Source of the DNA: Chrysopilus asiliformis | Lineage: Eukaryota > Arthropoda > Insecta > Diptera > Rhagionidae | Assembly (NCBI GenBank): GCA_964034945.1 | Contig: OZ035963.1 | Span: 40,571,090 to 40,635,089, forward strand | DNA length: 64,000 nucleotides | Reading direction: 5' to 3' | Shown: positions 1 through 11,467 of the stretch, piece by piece | Layout of the letters: every line of letters starts with the position of its first letter | Numbering within the stretch: position 1 is the stretch's first letter | Notes under the pieces: generated by a model | The model's input: the letters and a program-made list of their open reading frames with translations, nothing else | Told to the model about the DNA's origin: nothing | The model's database searches: none | Translations under genes and position numbers: made by a program

Positions 1-285
1 CAATTTTTTTAAATTAAAAAACCACACTCGTTAAGAAAACTGGAAACAGAACCTCTATTATTTTCATCTGTCAAATTTTTACCTCGAATTTAATGTACCG
101 AACAGTTAAAATGCTGGTAAAATCAACTGGAGACTTTCTACGCCATCTAGTGCAACATGAGTTTTTCACATCATTTTACCAGCGAACTGCGTACCGCTTG
201 GTAAAATTTCTGAGGTTAAATTTAAGCTCAGCGTTAAATTTGTATAGGAAATTTCATTTTACTCGAACTGCGTACTAGGCTTAAA

Positions 286-1211
286 TGTTCATATCTTAAA
301 TGCGCTGATGTTACTAATGCCCAGGAATGCCTCAATCTTCCTGTGCTGTATGTCACATGACGATCTTGCATTATCAGCTCACGCACAGCATCGACGTTTT
401 GTGGCACAACTAGGATGCCAACGATACCTCGATGTTTGAAAAACATCGAGGTATCGTTGAAAAATATCGAGTTTTAACCTCGATGTTGGACAGGCCGATA
501 TATCGAGCTATCGATGTTGTTATCCACGATGTTAGAACATTACTCTTCATAAAGTTAGTTTGGGGGGGAACTGCAGGGGGATGGTCAGCTGCCATCTTAG
601 GGGCACTGATTTTTTCATGCATTTTTCGACGATTTTTCTGCCCCCGGGCTAACTTTTGAACCAGTTCGGGTTTCACTTTCGTAGTACCTCCATTGGAAAG
701 GTAATTTGCTCTAGTTTCATGGACAATAAGCTCTTTTTTGGCGGGGAACTGCAGGGGGATGGTCAGCTGCCTTAAAAAAACATCGATTTTCGATATATCG
801 AGGTTTTATGAACGATGTTGCATCCCTAGGCACAACAACCGATGTTGGACGACCTACACGAAATTCGTCCTCGAGCGAACCTCGGCCACGATTGAATTCA
901 CTAAACCAGCGATATACAGTAGTCCTTGATGGTGCTTTATCGTCATATAAAGAATGAAGTTCATCGATGCACTGTTGTTGAGATAATCCACTTCGAAAGT
1001 TGTGAAAAATAATCGCACGAAAATGCTCACGAGTTAATTCCATTTTTTGCCCGAGATTAAATTTTCAAGTCACTGCAAACAACACAAATAGCGTCCGTAT
1101 ATCAAAACGTTCTGAGTACGTATACTGTCGCAAATGTCAAACTTTACGATGTCAGATTGCACTTGCCACTACTAGTATTGGCAGTTCCCGAAATATAAAC
1201 GGCCACCCTCG
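286..1211 (-). mobile_element. Tc1/mariner element, 5' part, broken
   Basis: On the minus strand the frame starting at 1043 begins MELTREHFRAIIFHNFRSGL and continues through a helix-turn-helix region (TTVYRWFSEFNRG). This is the N-terminal DNA-binding part of a mariner transposase. The frame breaks at 829 and resumes at 402 (VDAVRELIMQDRHVTY), because a 418-bp hAT MITE lies between. The catalytic DDD domain is absent. The terminal repeat ends near 1211 (ACGAGGGTGGCCG on the minus strand) next to a TA. The copy stops near 286, where unrelated sequence begins. It cannot encode transposase. Confidence 0.8.
411..828. mobile_element. hAT-type MITE inserted in mariner
   Basis: A 418-bp insert is flanked by a perfect 8-bp direct repeat, GGCACAAC (403-410 and 829-836), as expected for hAT. 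The left end reads TAGGATGCCAAC and the reverse complement of the right end reads TAGGGATGCAAC. The mariner transposase frame resumes across it, so the insertion is younger than the mariner. It has no coding capacity. Its middle (about 556-772) is related to one arm of the fold-back element at 59885-60195. Confidence 0.85.
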
Positions 1212-1213
1212 TA

Positions 1214-1672
1214 TAAAACTGACACAACTGGTAACAACAGCATGTGGACTCGAACTGTTGTCGTTCAGCGTTGTTGTTACAACACTGTGGAAAGGCCCAT
1301 TTGTACGATTGCATTGTTTGGCTGATGTGCTATATATTTTGCCAAACTGAGTCAGGTCAAAGGCAGAGTACAAGCAAATAATCAATTCCGGTAGGACGAC
1401 ATCGGCACTTTTCAACTTAACTTGTAAAGTTGTATCGAAATGAAAATCTTTTAATTGGCGTTTCAGTCTTCTCATTTCGAATCCAAACTCTGGCTATGCG
1501 GTTGCTCTGCTATTAGTTTATATTGTTGGCTTTGTTTACTTTTTTCAAGTAATTAAGTATTTAGACTACAGGCTACAATGATTAAAATTACTTAAAAGCT
1601 ACTTAATATTGAACACCCTACTGAAAGCAACACGCTACCTCATCACCCGCACGTCCCTGAGTACGAAACATG
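1214..1672. other. No recognisable gene
   Basis: A 107-codon frame on the minus strand (1152-1475) overlaps the mariner terminus. It has no motif I recognise and I do not call it a gene. Nothing else stands out. Confidence 0.4.
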
Positions 1673-1688
1673 TAAAGGGTCTTTCAAC

Positions 1689-2327
1689 CAGTGGCGGCTT
1701 TATAGGGGAGGCAACGGAGGCATTGCCTCCTCATAACATTTTACAAAAATGTTTTTCTAACGTATGCCTTTAATTTTTTATACCATAATGGACTGTATAA
1801 AAATCCGTATGTTCAGAAAATAATAATTTAAAAGAAAATCCTATTCTCTAATGTCGAATTCTCTAAAACATAAACTACAAATTCTCTTTATAGAGGCTAG
1901 CCTCCGATTCGTACAAATACTTTCATACAGCTTTTGCTAAGAACAAGCATAGCCACATATAGAATACGAACACCAATCTCCGTAAAAAATTCTCTTCATA
2001 GAGGCTAGTCTCCGATTCGTACAAACACTTTCATACAGATTTTGCTAAGAACAAGCATAGCCACATATAGAATACGAACACCAATCTCCGTAAAAAATTC
2101 TCTTCATAGAGGCTAGTCTCCGATTCGTACAAACACTTTCATACAGATTTTGCTAAGAACAAGCATAGCCACATATAGAATACGAACACCAATATCTGTT
2201 TCACTTTTCCCTTCCAGAAGAATAGGTCTTCCTACATAATTCGGAATACATCTCCCTACATAAAAAAAAATTATAGAACTAAAAAAAACTTTGCCTCCTC
2301 ATTTCAAATATACACGAGCCGCCACTG
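1689..2327. mobile_element. hAT-type MITE in the mariner left repeat
   Basis: The inverted ends read CAGTGGCGGCT on both sides. The 8-bp flanks are CTTTCAAC (1681-1688) and CTTTCATA (2328-2335), differing at two bases. The mariner's other terminal repeat supplies the unoccupied sequence (CTTTCAACAAGGACAT), which confirms the insertion point. The interior is non-coding and carries three 108-bp tandem units. Confidence 0.85.
1880..2203. repeat. Tandem repeat, 3 x 108 bp
   Basis: Units start at 1880, 1988 and 2096, each with AATTCTCTT(T/C)ATAGAGGCTAG. Units 2 and 3 are almost identical and unit 1 has a few substitutions, suggesting a recent last duplication. It lies inside the hAT MITE. Confidence 0.9.
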
Positions 2328-2433
2328 CTTTCATAAAGGACATAACAATTTTGTATTTTAATAAAAACGCACCCTAAAACTTTTTTTATGATCTGGCAAT
2401 GCTAAAACGTCAGTCAAGGTTTCCATTTTTATC

Positions 2434-3475
2434 ATGGTGAAGTTCACGAACGAGCAACGTTTGGATATTATTAAAACTTACTACCGAAATTCTGAGTCGG
2501 TGGTCGCAACTTTAAGAGCGCTTACTCCAATTTTCGGTCGTAATGATCGTCCCACCAGACAGGCTGTGCGTGCTATAGTGGAGAAATTCGAGTCAATATA
2601 TTCACTATTGAATGTTCCTGTGCCAGTGAGACAACGCACCGGTCGAAGCACCGAAAATATCGCAGCCGTAAGTGCTTCAGTTCAAAATGAGCAAAATGAG
2701 TCGACTTCACGCCGTTCACAGGAATTGGGAATCTCTCAGTCCACATTGTGGCGAATTTTGCGTAAAGATCTTGGTCTACATCCTTACAAGATCAAATTAA
2801 CTCAAGAATTGAAGCCTCTTGATCATTTGAAGCGCCGAAACTTCTCCGATTGGGCTCTACAAAAGTTTGAAGAAATCCTGAATTTTATCGAAAAATCATC
2901 TTCAGCGATGAAGCTCATTTTTGGCTTAATGGCTTTGTCAATAAGCAAAATATGCGTTATTAAACAGCAACAAACCCACATGTGCTTCAAAAGACTCCAT
3001 TGCATCCACAAAAAGTGACCGTGTGGTGTGGATTTCATGCCGAGGTGTGATTGGACCGTATTTTTTCGTCGATGAAAATGATGGCCATGTTTCGGTCAAT
3101 GGAGTTTGCTCTCGTGCCATGTTGGAAGACTATTTTTGGCCAGAATTGGATGGACTTGACATCAGTGATATGTGGTTCCAACAGGATGGTGCCACATGCC
3201 AAACAGCTGGTCAAACAATTGATCTATTGAAGGAGAAGTTCGGTAATCGTGTAATCTCGAGAAATGGTCCGGTCGAATGGCCACCTGGCTCATGCGATTT
3301 AACGCCGTTGGATTTCTTTTTATACCCGTATGGTGAAACCAAAGGGTATATTAACTTTACCTTACCGTTTGTAACGCCAAGATCCCGTCATCACACACAA
3401 AAATGAATTACACCAGTGTGTTTAGAATGATAAAAAAAATTGAATTTTGCATGTCCGTCCGTCTGTCTGTCCGTC

Positions 3476-3526
<51 letters not shown>

Positions 3527-4113
3527 GGCGCGGATTGCGGGCGCACGGATTGAGCTAGAGACTTGAAATTTTGCGCAGATTCGTTTTTCGTAAAATGCGA
3601 GGCTAAGTTCGTTAATGGGCAAAAATGGACCATTAGGGGGGGTACCCCCCATACGAACGAAAACGTTTTTTATGAATATCTCAAAAACGGTACATGTTAT
3701 CAAAAAAGTGCAAGAACAAAAGTTATTTAGAATATTATTCTACATAAAACTCCCATGCATCAAAATCCGATTGGAACAAGTTTTAAAAAAATCTTATTGG
3801 AAAATTTGAATTCAAATGAAATTTTGATACGCCGTTCAATTAAATCACCATACGGGTTTTCAATAATTGCCAGATTGGCAATTATAGCTTTTGTTATGTT
3901 TATGGGGATATGTTAAGTCGTTGGTTTATGCCAAGAAGCCAACAACGTTAGAGGAGCTCAGGAACAATATCGAACGCGAAATTGCCAACGTTCCGGCCGA
4001 TATGTGTGGAAAATTGGCTCCAAAGAATCAATCAGTGCAAACGTGCTCGCGGTGGCTATATGAACGACATCGAATTTCATACTTAAATGTAACATGTCCA
4101 CTACACCTGGAAT
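2434..4113 (+). pseudogene. DD41D mariner transposase, broken
   Basis: The frame starts at 2434 (MVKFTNEQRLDIIKTYY) and carries an N-terminal DNA-binding domain up to about residue 130. A frameshift near 2865 damages the region of the first catalytic Asp. Reading resumes with VWISCRGVIGPYFFVDENDG. The second Asp is in FQQDGAT (about 3183) and the third in LTPLDFFL (about 3310). I count 41 residues between them, the spacing of the rosa-type mariner lineage rather than the usual 34. The Helentron-like element splits the gene right after DFFL; the C-terminus resumes at 3901 (LWGYVKSLVYAKKPTTLEEL) and then degenerates. Non-functional. Confidence 0.85.
3321..3900 (+). mobile_element. Helentron/DINE-1-like element, copy 1
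   Basis: Begins TATACCCGTATGGTGAAACC. The subterminal inverted partner TCACCATACGGGT lies near 3846. A terminal hairpin follows (AATTGCCAgaTTGGCAATT) and the element ends in a short tail, GCTTTTGTTATGTT. A GTCT/GTCC microsatellite fills 3451-3526. Subterminal repeats, a 3' hairpin and an internal microsatellite are the architecture of DINE-1/HINE elements. It landed in a T-run and left no clear TSD. Confidence 0.75.
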
Positions 4114-4192
4114 AAATTTCAGCCCGATATCTCAATTATTCTGTGTTTTATTTAAATACAAAATTGTTATGTCCTTGTTGAAAGACCCTTTA

Positions 4193-6616
4193 TATGTGTG
4201 TGTTGTGTGCTCGTTCGTATAAAGTATGTAACGAAAATTGTAAAATCGATTTCTACCAGTAAATCTAATCCGATTTTGACGAAGTTTTTTGCATTTGAAA
4301 ACTTTTATCGTAGAAAAAATGAACCGATTTCTTGATGATTGCAAAAATCTTTGCCATTTTTATAGGATTGGGTGTTGGGAGTGGTAAAATTTAATTTTGA
4401 TGTATGACAGAGTTATATTTAGAATCATATTCTAAACACTTTTTGTAGAGTCCGAACAAAGGTCAGTTTTTGGCCGATGACGAACTTCAATACCCATCAA
4501 TAATAAAGGAAAATTTTATTAACATTTTGATATCTTAAAAATTGAAGGGCTTGGAACAAGAAACAGGTAAGTCCATTTTTTGGTTTTTTTGGGAAATTAA
4601 AAAAAAACGTTTTAAAAATTCGATTTTCAACTTTCATAAAAAATTTTTTTTACCCCTTATGGTATATGCCTTTAAACATGTTTTGGCATAATAATCATAC
4701 AATAGTACTAATTCCGTTGAGCGGAAGAACTTTTTAAATTGTGGACATACCTCGTTCTTGCCCCAAACTAAAGTTTAAAACTATTTTCCCATAATATTTT
4801 GGCGTGAATAAATTAATTAAACTACAAAATTGAGTTGAAAGAAGGTATTTTAATAGTTTCTTTCAGCATTAGAATACTTTTTTCTAAATAATGTTAAATT
4901 CTTTTCCTTCAGTTTCCTCGTATTCATCGGGTGTTATGTGCGACTTCAGTTGGTTATAAAACCACAATTCATTTTGACGTACTTTTGAGCCAGAATCATA
5001 ACGTCTTTGAATTTGGAATCCTTTAGTGGGATTGCATCATCAAATGCCGGTTCAAGTTGATTTATTGGATTTTTAGAGTTATACATCCAGGAATCACCTC
5101 CTTCTTCCCCAATGTACCGGTGGCGGTAGCCCCATATCGTGAATAATGGAAAAACTAACCGTCGTAGCAAAGTCCTTGTTGCATCAATTGATGGTGTGAT
5201 TTTTTTCAAACTAGATAATGGACTTAACTCAAAATGGCCAAAAATGGACTTACCCCCTTCTTGCTCCAAACCCTTCAATTGTCGTAATCAGTAAACTGGA
5301 GACAGAAAACTTGTACTCTAATGGTGTCCCTACAACCCGCTTTTAGACATTTTTGAAAACAGTTGTTTTAGAAAATTAAGATATTCAATTGCAATACAAC
5401 TTTCACCACCAAACGAAAAAAAATCATGTATAAAACTCATCAGGAAGTAGATTTCCTATAAATTTCTGCAATTTTTTTTAGGTTTCATAAATTTTTCCTC
5501 TTTTTTTTTGTCCTGCCAAAAAATGTTTCCTGGGGATAGCATTTTCCAAGACATTTCTAATTTATTAGACAAAATGATTCGATAAAAATCTGTTTGTAAT
5601 GTCATTTTAATCGAGACGAAATCTTCTGTCCAAATGTTTTGAATTGACGGGGAAATTTCACTGGCCAATAAATCATTTCCTATAATCCCCCGTTCACCAA
5701 ACACAAATTTTCGGGAAACTTGTGTTTCAGAACAAAAAATACGCGATCCGAATTGGATTTTGATGTAGGAGCGATTATGTAAAATTATATACATACTAAA
5801 AAAGTATCGTCTTTATAAATTTTCAGATACGATGCACCGTTTTCGAGCAAATCGCATAAATCGTTTATATTTGTATGGAAGAGAAGAGAAAAGATGGTTC
5901 AATTTTTCCCCACCTTTTAAAGAGGTTCTATGCCAAATTTCAACTTTCTACTCCAATTAGTTCTCGAGTTTTCAAAATCGGTTCTCCAGGACGGGATCTA
6001 CCATCGAAAATAGAACGTTACGGATTATATACTTAAGTTAATATGAAAAAGTTACTGCAATATCTCAATCCGTTCTCAACCTACGTCAAAAAGTGTGAGA
6101 ACAATTTCGAGCACATAGTCGAAAAAGCGAATAGATGAAATGCAGAATATGTTGAATAATTTAAAAAAATTACAGGAGTCGGGCTCGAAAAAGTCCCTAA
6201 AACTTATTTGAAGTGCTCCGGGAGTCAATAAAAAACTTTTGGGGCCGAGCAATCGCTAAAATGCCTATTTGGGATAGTGGACACTTCCTCTTCCACCACA
6301 TACACACATTAAAAGTGTAGCTTCACTGGGGCTAAACTGAACTTTAGCCCAACCACCCTATTGAAATGGTTGATTGGTATGGCGGGGGTGTGAATTGAAA
6401 ACGATATGTCAATATCGTTTTCACCTGGTTGTGGAGGCTTGAAGCAGAAACTTCTGTGGCAAAAATGAAAGTTCTATCAAAACTAATAGTAAAAAAGCAA
6501 GGTGTCTGTCTCGTAGAGACGGCCAGAAGACGTGGATCCGCCTACAACGATCGCCAATAGATATTTAAGTAAGAAATTTTAGTGAAAAGGAAATTAAGGA
6601 AACAAATTTTTATTTA
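4193..6616. other. Repeat-derived region with one inverted-repeat element
   Basis: An inverted repeat bounds 4541-5280: the left arm is ATTGAAGGGCTTGGAACAAG and the right arm, reverse-complemented, is AATTGAAGGGTTTGGAGCAAG. Both arms run into GGTAAGTCCATTTTT. Around 4260-4450 and 5750-5870 there are diverged fragments of the Helentron-like tail (CGATTTTGATGTA...). The rest shows nothing I can name. Confidence 0.5.
4946..5278 (-). CDS. Hypothetical 110-codon frame in an inverted-repeat element
   Basis: This open frame starts inside the right arm of the 4541-5280 inverted repeat and ends at 4946. It has charged and hydrophobic segments (LKDSKFKDVMILAQKYVK) but no domain I recognise. The start codon is not canonical ATG as presented (TTG). 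It could be a remnant of the element's own protein or a chance frame. Confidence 0.2.
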   Translation of the reverse strand: MKGLEQEGGKSIFGHFELSPLSSLKKITPSIDATRTLLRRLVFPLFTIWGYRHRYIGEEGGDSWMYNSKNPINQLEPAFDDAIPLKDSKFKDVMILAQKYVKMNCGFITN

Positions 6617-6849
6617 AAACATAACAAAAGCTATAATTGCCAATCTGGCAATTATTGAAAACCCGTATGGTGAAGTGAACGGCGAACAGTTGTATCAAAA
6701 TTCCAGTTTGAAGTCAAACTTTCTAATTAGATTTTTTTTTTTTTATTCCAATCGGATTTTGATGTATGGGAGTTTTATGTAGAATCATATCCTAAATAAC
6801 TTTTGTTTTTGCACTTTTTTGATAAGATGCACCGTTTTTGAGATATTCG
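6617..6849 (-). mobile_element. Helentron/DINE-1-like element, truncated copy
   Basis: Only the 3' part is present: the hairpin, the ACCCGTATGGTGAA subterminal motif, and the tail down to CACCGTTTTTGAGATATTCG. The microsatellite half is missing, and unrelated repeat sequence begins at about 6850. Confidence 0.7.
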
Positions 6850-7456
6850 GTTTCATAATTTTATAATATAACTAGGGGCTCCGCCCCGAACCGCTCCGCA
6901 AAAAAATTAGTTTTTTTCCATTATCTCGAAAAAAATTATTTTTTGCTTACTGTATATGTGAGATGAATTAATGAGAATGGCATTCTGCACAATTTTGTCT
7001 TTTACCGTTATCCATTATCTTTTACCGTTATTGAGATATTTTTATTAAAATGTAAAAAATATATTTTTGCGAATTACTTGCAAACTAAATTTTTCGAAAA
7101 ATACAATTTTCCACATTTTTACCTTTTACCGTAAATCCATATCTTTTACCGTTCTCAAGTTATCTCAAATTTTGTACGTTTTGAAGTCGTCTTTGGTTGA
7201 CAAAACGATAGCCCTATAGCGTAAATTGCGCAGCGTCGTAGATTTTTTGGAAGGAAGTTTTGTGTTGGCCACGACTGATATTTTTCTAGAAGTTTTAACC
7301 CCGATTATACCATAGACAATATGAAGTATTGAACATATTTTCGAAATATCTTAAAATTTAACAGTTGCAATTTAGAAACAAGTTTTCCTGTGAAATTTTT
7401 TTTTGTCTGTCAAAATGTCAATCTTTTTTACAGACTATTATTTTTTCAATTTTTTT
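6850..7456 (+). repeat. Dispersed repeat family B, copy 1
   Basis: Shares TCTTTTACCGTTATTGAGATA, the phrase about GTAAATTGCGCAG(C/G)GTCGTAGATTTT, and GAGAATGGCATTCTGCACAA with copies at 23560-24310 (-) and 38268-39170 (+). No coding frame. It also contains AGGGGCTCCGCCCCGAACC near 6874. Confidence 0.7.
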
Positions 7457-8019
7457 ATACCCGTATGGTGAAACCAAAGGGTATATTAACTTTGCCTTAC
7501 CATTTGTAACGCCAAGATCCCGTCATCACACAAAAAAATGAATTACACCAGTGTGTTTAGAATGATAAAAATATTTAATTTCTGGATGTCCGTCCGTCTG
7601 TCTGTCTGTCCGTCTGTCTGTCTGTCTGTCTGTCCGTCTGTCTGTCTGTCTGTCCGTCTGTGGCGCGGATTGCGGGCGCACGGATTGAGCTACAGACTTG
7701 AAATTTGGCACAGGTCCGTTTTTCGTAAAATGCGAGGCTAAGTTCGTTAATGGGCAAAAATGGACCATTACGAACGAAAATGTTTTTTGCGAATATCTCA
7801 AAAACGGTGCATCTTATCAAAAAAGTGCAAGAACAAAAGTTATTTAGGACATGATTCTACATAAAACTCCCATACATCAAAATCCAATTGGAACAAGTTT
7901 TAAAAAAATCTTATTGGAAAGTTTGACTACAAAGTGGAATTTTGATACGCCGTTCAATTAAATCACCATACGGGTTTTCAATAATTGCCAGATTGGCAAT
8001 TATAGCTTTTGTTATGTTT
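7457..8019 (+). mobile_element. Helentron/DINE-1-like element, copy 2
   Basis: Same ends, subterminal repeats, hairpin and internal GTCY array (about 7588-7662) as copy 1. It lacks the GGGGGGTACCCCCC segment seen in copies 1, 3 and 4. It is inserted after a run of T. Confidence 0.75.
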
Positions 8020-8111
8020 AATATTCAATGGTATTTTAATTTTTTTTATTATCGACAAAAGTCGAATTAACCAAATTTTAACAAGTTCCGCATGACATTT
8101 CATTTCCAGAA

Positions 8112-8288
8112 ATGGCGTTGAACAGTAAACAACTGAAAGTAGTAAATATTTTAAAGTGTTTACAAGAATTAGAAGATCTAAAAAGTAAAGAATATAAAAC
8201 AAAGACACTCCAGCTGCTCCCACGATGCCTTTTTCAAATCATTTCTTTTGTAAAGATTACTTTCCGTATTCCAGAGACATTCTTTTAA
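8112..8288 (+). CDS. Possible 58-residue small ORF
   Basis: ATG at 8112 (MALNSKQLKVVNILKCLQEL) to a TAA at 8286. It is rich in Lys and Leu and starts shortly after the Helentron copy. I recognise no family. It may be chance or a transposon exon. Confidence 0.15.
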   Translation: MALNSKQLKVVNILKCLQELEDLKSKEYKTKTLQLLPRCLFQIISFVKITFRIPETFF

Positions 8289-9014
8289 ACGGTATTCGTT
8301 TATAAAACGGAGCGTCTTTCCACGTGATAAATTACAATCCGCCATCTTGAATTCACAAATGTCAAATTTCCATCACCATTTCTGTTAACAAAGATGTGAG
8401 CAAAAACTGTTTGACTTTGCTGTCGTAACAGCTGACATTTCAGTCTTCACTAGACGTAACATCAGATATATAACAGCGACATTGACGGCATTTATGGCAG
8501 GTGTGGATGGCAGGTAAGCCGTGCACCAAGGGTAACTTTCAAGCTCAGATTACTCCTTTTCAATCGATTCTTCATGCTATCCGTTTCTGTCTAGCTTGTA
8601 TGCCAATTGCATACATACGCATATGAAAGACATAATCTGTTTCACTTTGCCGTATAACCCGTTTTGCTTCCACTTGTGCAAGCCGACACGAAATTTGGAC
8701 ATGATGATGTCTTTATTCGGTGTAATAACACAATGCAATGTTTAATATGATTTTAGGAAATTAACACAACAAAAAAATACGATTTAAATATACATTTTCA
8801 GTCATTCCATAAAATATCAATTGATCAAATTAATGTTTTTGTTTTTATGAAATTATTTTAATTTTCAATAAAAAAGTTTTTCATTATCAAACCTATATGT
8901 TTCACAATTGAGTCTTCGGCAAATTCGGGTTGTGCATATTTTTTCAAGCACCACTGACTCCCTCATCAAAGTATCTCCCGAAGCACTAAACCGATTGCCA
9001 TGAATTTTTCGTCG
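8289..9014. other. No recognisable gene
   Basis: AT-rich sequence with no long frame and no terminal repeats that I could pair. Confidence 0.4.
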
Positions 9015-9228
9015 TACAGTAATCCCTCAAACTGCGCGGTAGATACGTTCCACAAAAAGAGCGCGCACTGCGAAACCGCGCACTGTGAACCCTACTTTGT
9101 ATGAAATATTGGGGTTAGGTCACAGATATTAGAAAAATTCAAAAAAAAAATAGAAAAAAGTTTTTATTTAACGACATAATACAAAGATATGATATGTATT
9201 ATTAATCTTTTTGAAAAATTAGTGATTG

Positions 9229-9366
9229 TGTTGCTTTGAACACTAAAATTGCCGAAAATTAAAAGAAACTAATTTAATATGATAAACTATTTTTATTCGT
9301 CGGTTTTACAGATGCGTTTTCTTCAACGTCTGAATAGGCACTACTAAAATAATTGCGGCTGTAAAA
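9229..9366 (-). repeat. BEL/Pao 3' LTR
   Basis: Minus-strand 3' LTR of 138 bp. It differs from the 5' LTR at about four positions (about 97% identity); its first bases are altered (TTTTACAG against TGTTACAG). A purine-rich stretch just upstream (AGGCAGGCGGAA) is a likely polypurine tract. Confidence 0.88.
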
Positions 9367-9484
9367 TTCCGCCTGCCTTGAAATAAATTTAAAATTTAAT
9401 TCAATATTACGAACTCAAATTATTTATAATAAATGACTGAATTTAACAATAATATGAAAATAAGTATTATTTAAATTACGATAG

Positions 9485-11461
9485 TCATTTATCAATGGTG
9501 TCGTTCTCGACGTTTGACGCTAGCGGACTTAAATTTACTATCGGCCTCACGAGAATTTTCTCAGCCGTTTTTAACATCAGAGAACGGACTCTTCCGTCAG
9601 GTCCTGGAAAAACCGTTGTGACTCTACCCATCTTCCATTTAGACGGCGGAAGTCTCTCGTCCCGAATCAACATCAAGTCTCCTGTTGCAACGTTTGGTGT
9701 GGGTTTAGACCACTTCGCCCGTCTTTGAAGCTGAGTTATGTACTCGGTACTCCATCAGCGCCAAAAATGTTGACGTATTTGAGAAATGGATTGCCATCGC
9801 GTGAGGAGATTGCCCTTAAAAGAGGTAGTATCAGGTTCTGGTAGTGTTTTGAGCGCTTCTCCCACCAGGAAATGGCCTGGAGTAAGAACTTGCAAGTCAT
9901 CTGCGTCTGATGAAAGCGGGCATAGCGGACGAGAGTTGACGCACGACTCAACTTCCGCAAGAAGAGTGCTGAACTCTTCGTAAGTTAGCGTGATGGTCAG
10001 GGAAAATAATGCACGTCTCAAGTGATGCTTTACGCGCTTTACAACGGCTTCCCAATATCCACCCATGTGTGGGGCTGACGGCGGATTGAAGTGCCAAACC
10101 ACATTGTCGTTTGACAGTAATGTTTGTAGTTGATAGTCGGTGCACGCTTGCGTTAAGAGGACTCGAAGTTCCTTCTCTGCACCTACAAAGTTCGTTCCAT
10201 TATCGCTGTACAGCTCCTTGCAGTAACCTCTACGTGCGATAAATCGCTTGTAAGTAGCGATGAAAGTCGAGGTAGAAAGGTCGCTAGCCAGTTCCAAGTG
10301 CATAGCGCCCGTCGCCATACAATTGAAAACGGCTATATAACCCTTAGTGGATTTTGTTCCTCGACCTTTTGAAAGACGAATCGAGTAGGGTCCAGCGAAG
10401 TCAACGCCGCTACGGATGAACGGCCTTGCTGGTTCAACGCGCGCTCGAGGTAAGTCTGCCATGATTTGAGATAGCTGGATTGGTCGATGACGTCGGCAGA
10501 GAACGCAGTTGTGTGCTATTTTCCTCAAGGCTGCCCTAGCCTTTATCACCCAAAAACGAGTCGATAAAACGGAATGCATCAATTGGGGACCAGCATGCAA
10601 TGTAATTTTGTGTATCTCCAAGCAGAGGAGAGAGGTCAGTGGCGATTTTGCAGGTAGCAGAATCGGATGTTTAGCGTCAGAGCTTAAAGGAGCATTCCGC
10701 AACCGTCCGCCCACACTTATGATGCCTCTGGGATCCAAAAACGGGGACAGCTTCATGATTTTACTGCGCGCTTGTAACGTGTTTTCCAATTGTAGATTAA
10801 AGATGTCCTCTGAAAAGTGTTCCCGTTGAGTTATTTTTATCCAGACGTTCATCGCCTCATTGAATTCCTTGTGGCTGATGGCACCCTTTCGTGGTCGTTG
10901 GCTGTTAAATATTTTACATTTCAAATTGTGTACGAAACGAAGTATCAGTGCTGTGATGCGTTTCAATTTTGACAACGATGAATATTTGTCGATTAGGTCC
11001 CAAGGGGGTTCTGTAGAAGCAGCTTGAAGAACAATGTTGCTCGTAGTCCGCAGATCCAAAATCGTGTCGAAAGTAGTTTGCTGATTCATCTTCGCAACTC
11101 GGTTCGCCACGAACGTTGTCCACTTACTCGGATGGCCCTGGATCCATGCCAGACTAAGAGTAGAGTCGGTCCAGCAGTAGTAACTACGGAAGCGATCACC
11201 GAAAGCTGTGATCACGTGTTCTATCAAGTTAACTAGCAGGACAGCGGCGCATAACTCTAACCGCGCCAAGGAAGTTGTTGAAAGTGGGGCAACTTTAGCT
11301 TTCCCAGTCACGAGTTTCACGTAGATCGTGCCATCCTCCAGCTCAGATCGAACATAAACAACCGCGGCATATGCCGTTTGTGAGGCATCTGCGAAGCCAT
11401 GCAGATCTAGCGTTGCACATGGATGATCAAGCCCGAGCCATCTTGGGATACGAAGGTTCAT
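9485..11461 (-). pseudogene. BEL/Pao RNase H and integrase
   Basis: An RNase H segment (FADAS, RLELCA and TDST motifs) comes first. It is followed by an integrase with an HHCC zinc region ending CVLCRRHR and a DDE core: SGVDFAGP, LYSDNGTNF and PHMGGYWEAVVK. A TGA at 9755-9757 interrupts the frame after QHFWR. The same frame continues to 9485 with a conserved C-terminal region (GDLMLIRDERLPPSKWKMGR). Upstream, a TAA at 11468-11470 separates it from RT in the same frame. The two stops make it non-functional unless read through. Confidence 0.9.
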
Positions 11462-11467
11462 TAAAGT

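Larger units (their letters stand above)
1675..4190 (+). mobile_element. DD41D mariner (rosa-like), interrupted twice
   Basis: The terminal inverted repeats begin AAGGGTCTTTCAAC and are flanked by TA on both sides (1673-1674 and 4191-4192). They continue as AGGACATAACAATTTTGTAT. The left repeat is split by a hAT MITE (1689-2327) and the transposase is split by a Helentron-like element (3321-3900). A deleted copy of the same family lies at 53427-53997 on the minus strand. Confidence 0.85.

Noticed and set aside
1152..1475. 107-codon minus-strand frame
   Set aside because: It runs through a mariner terminus into unrelated sequence, so the frame is not a single gene.
3391..3703. Gln-Thr-Asp-Arg repeat proteins (also at 7526-7820, 35186-35534 and 44055-44363)
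   Set aside because: Products of the GTCY microsatellite inside Helentron-like elements; open in several frames on both strands.
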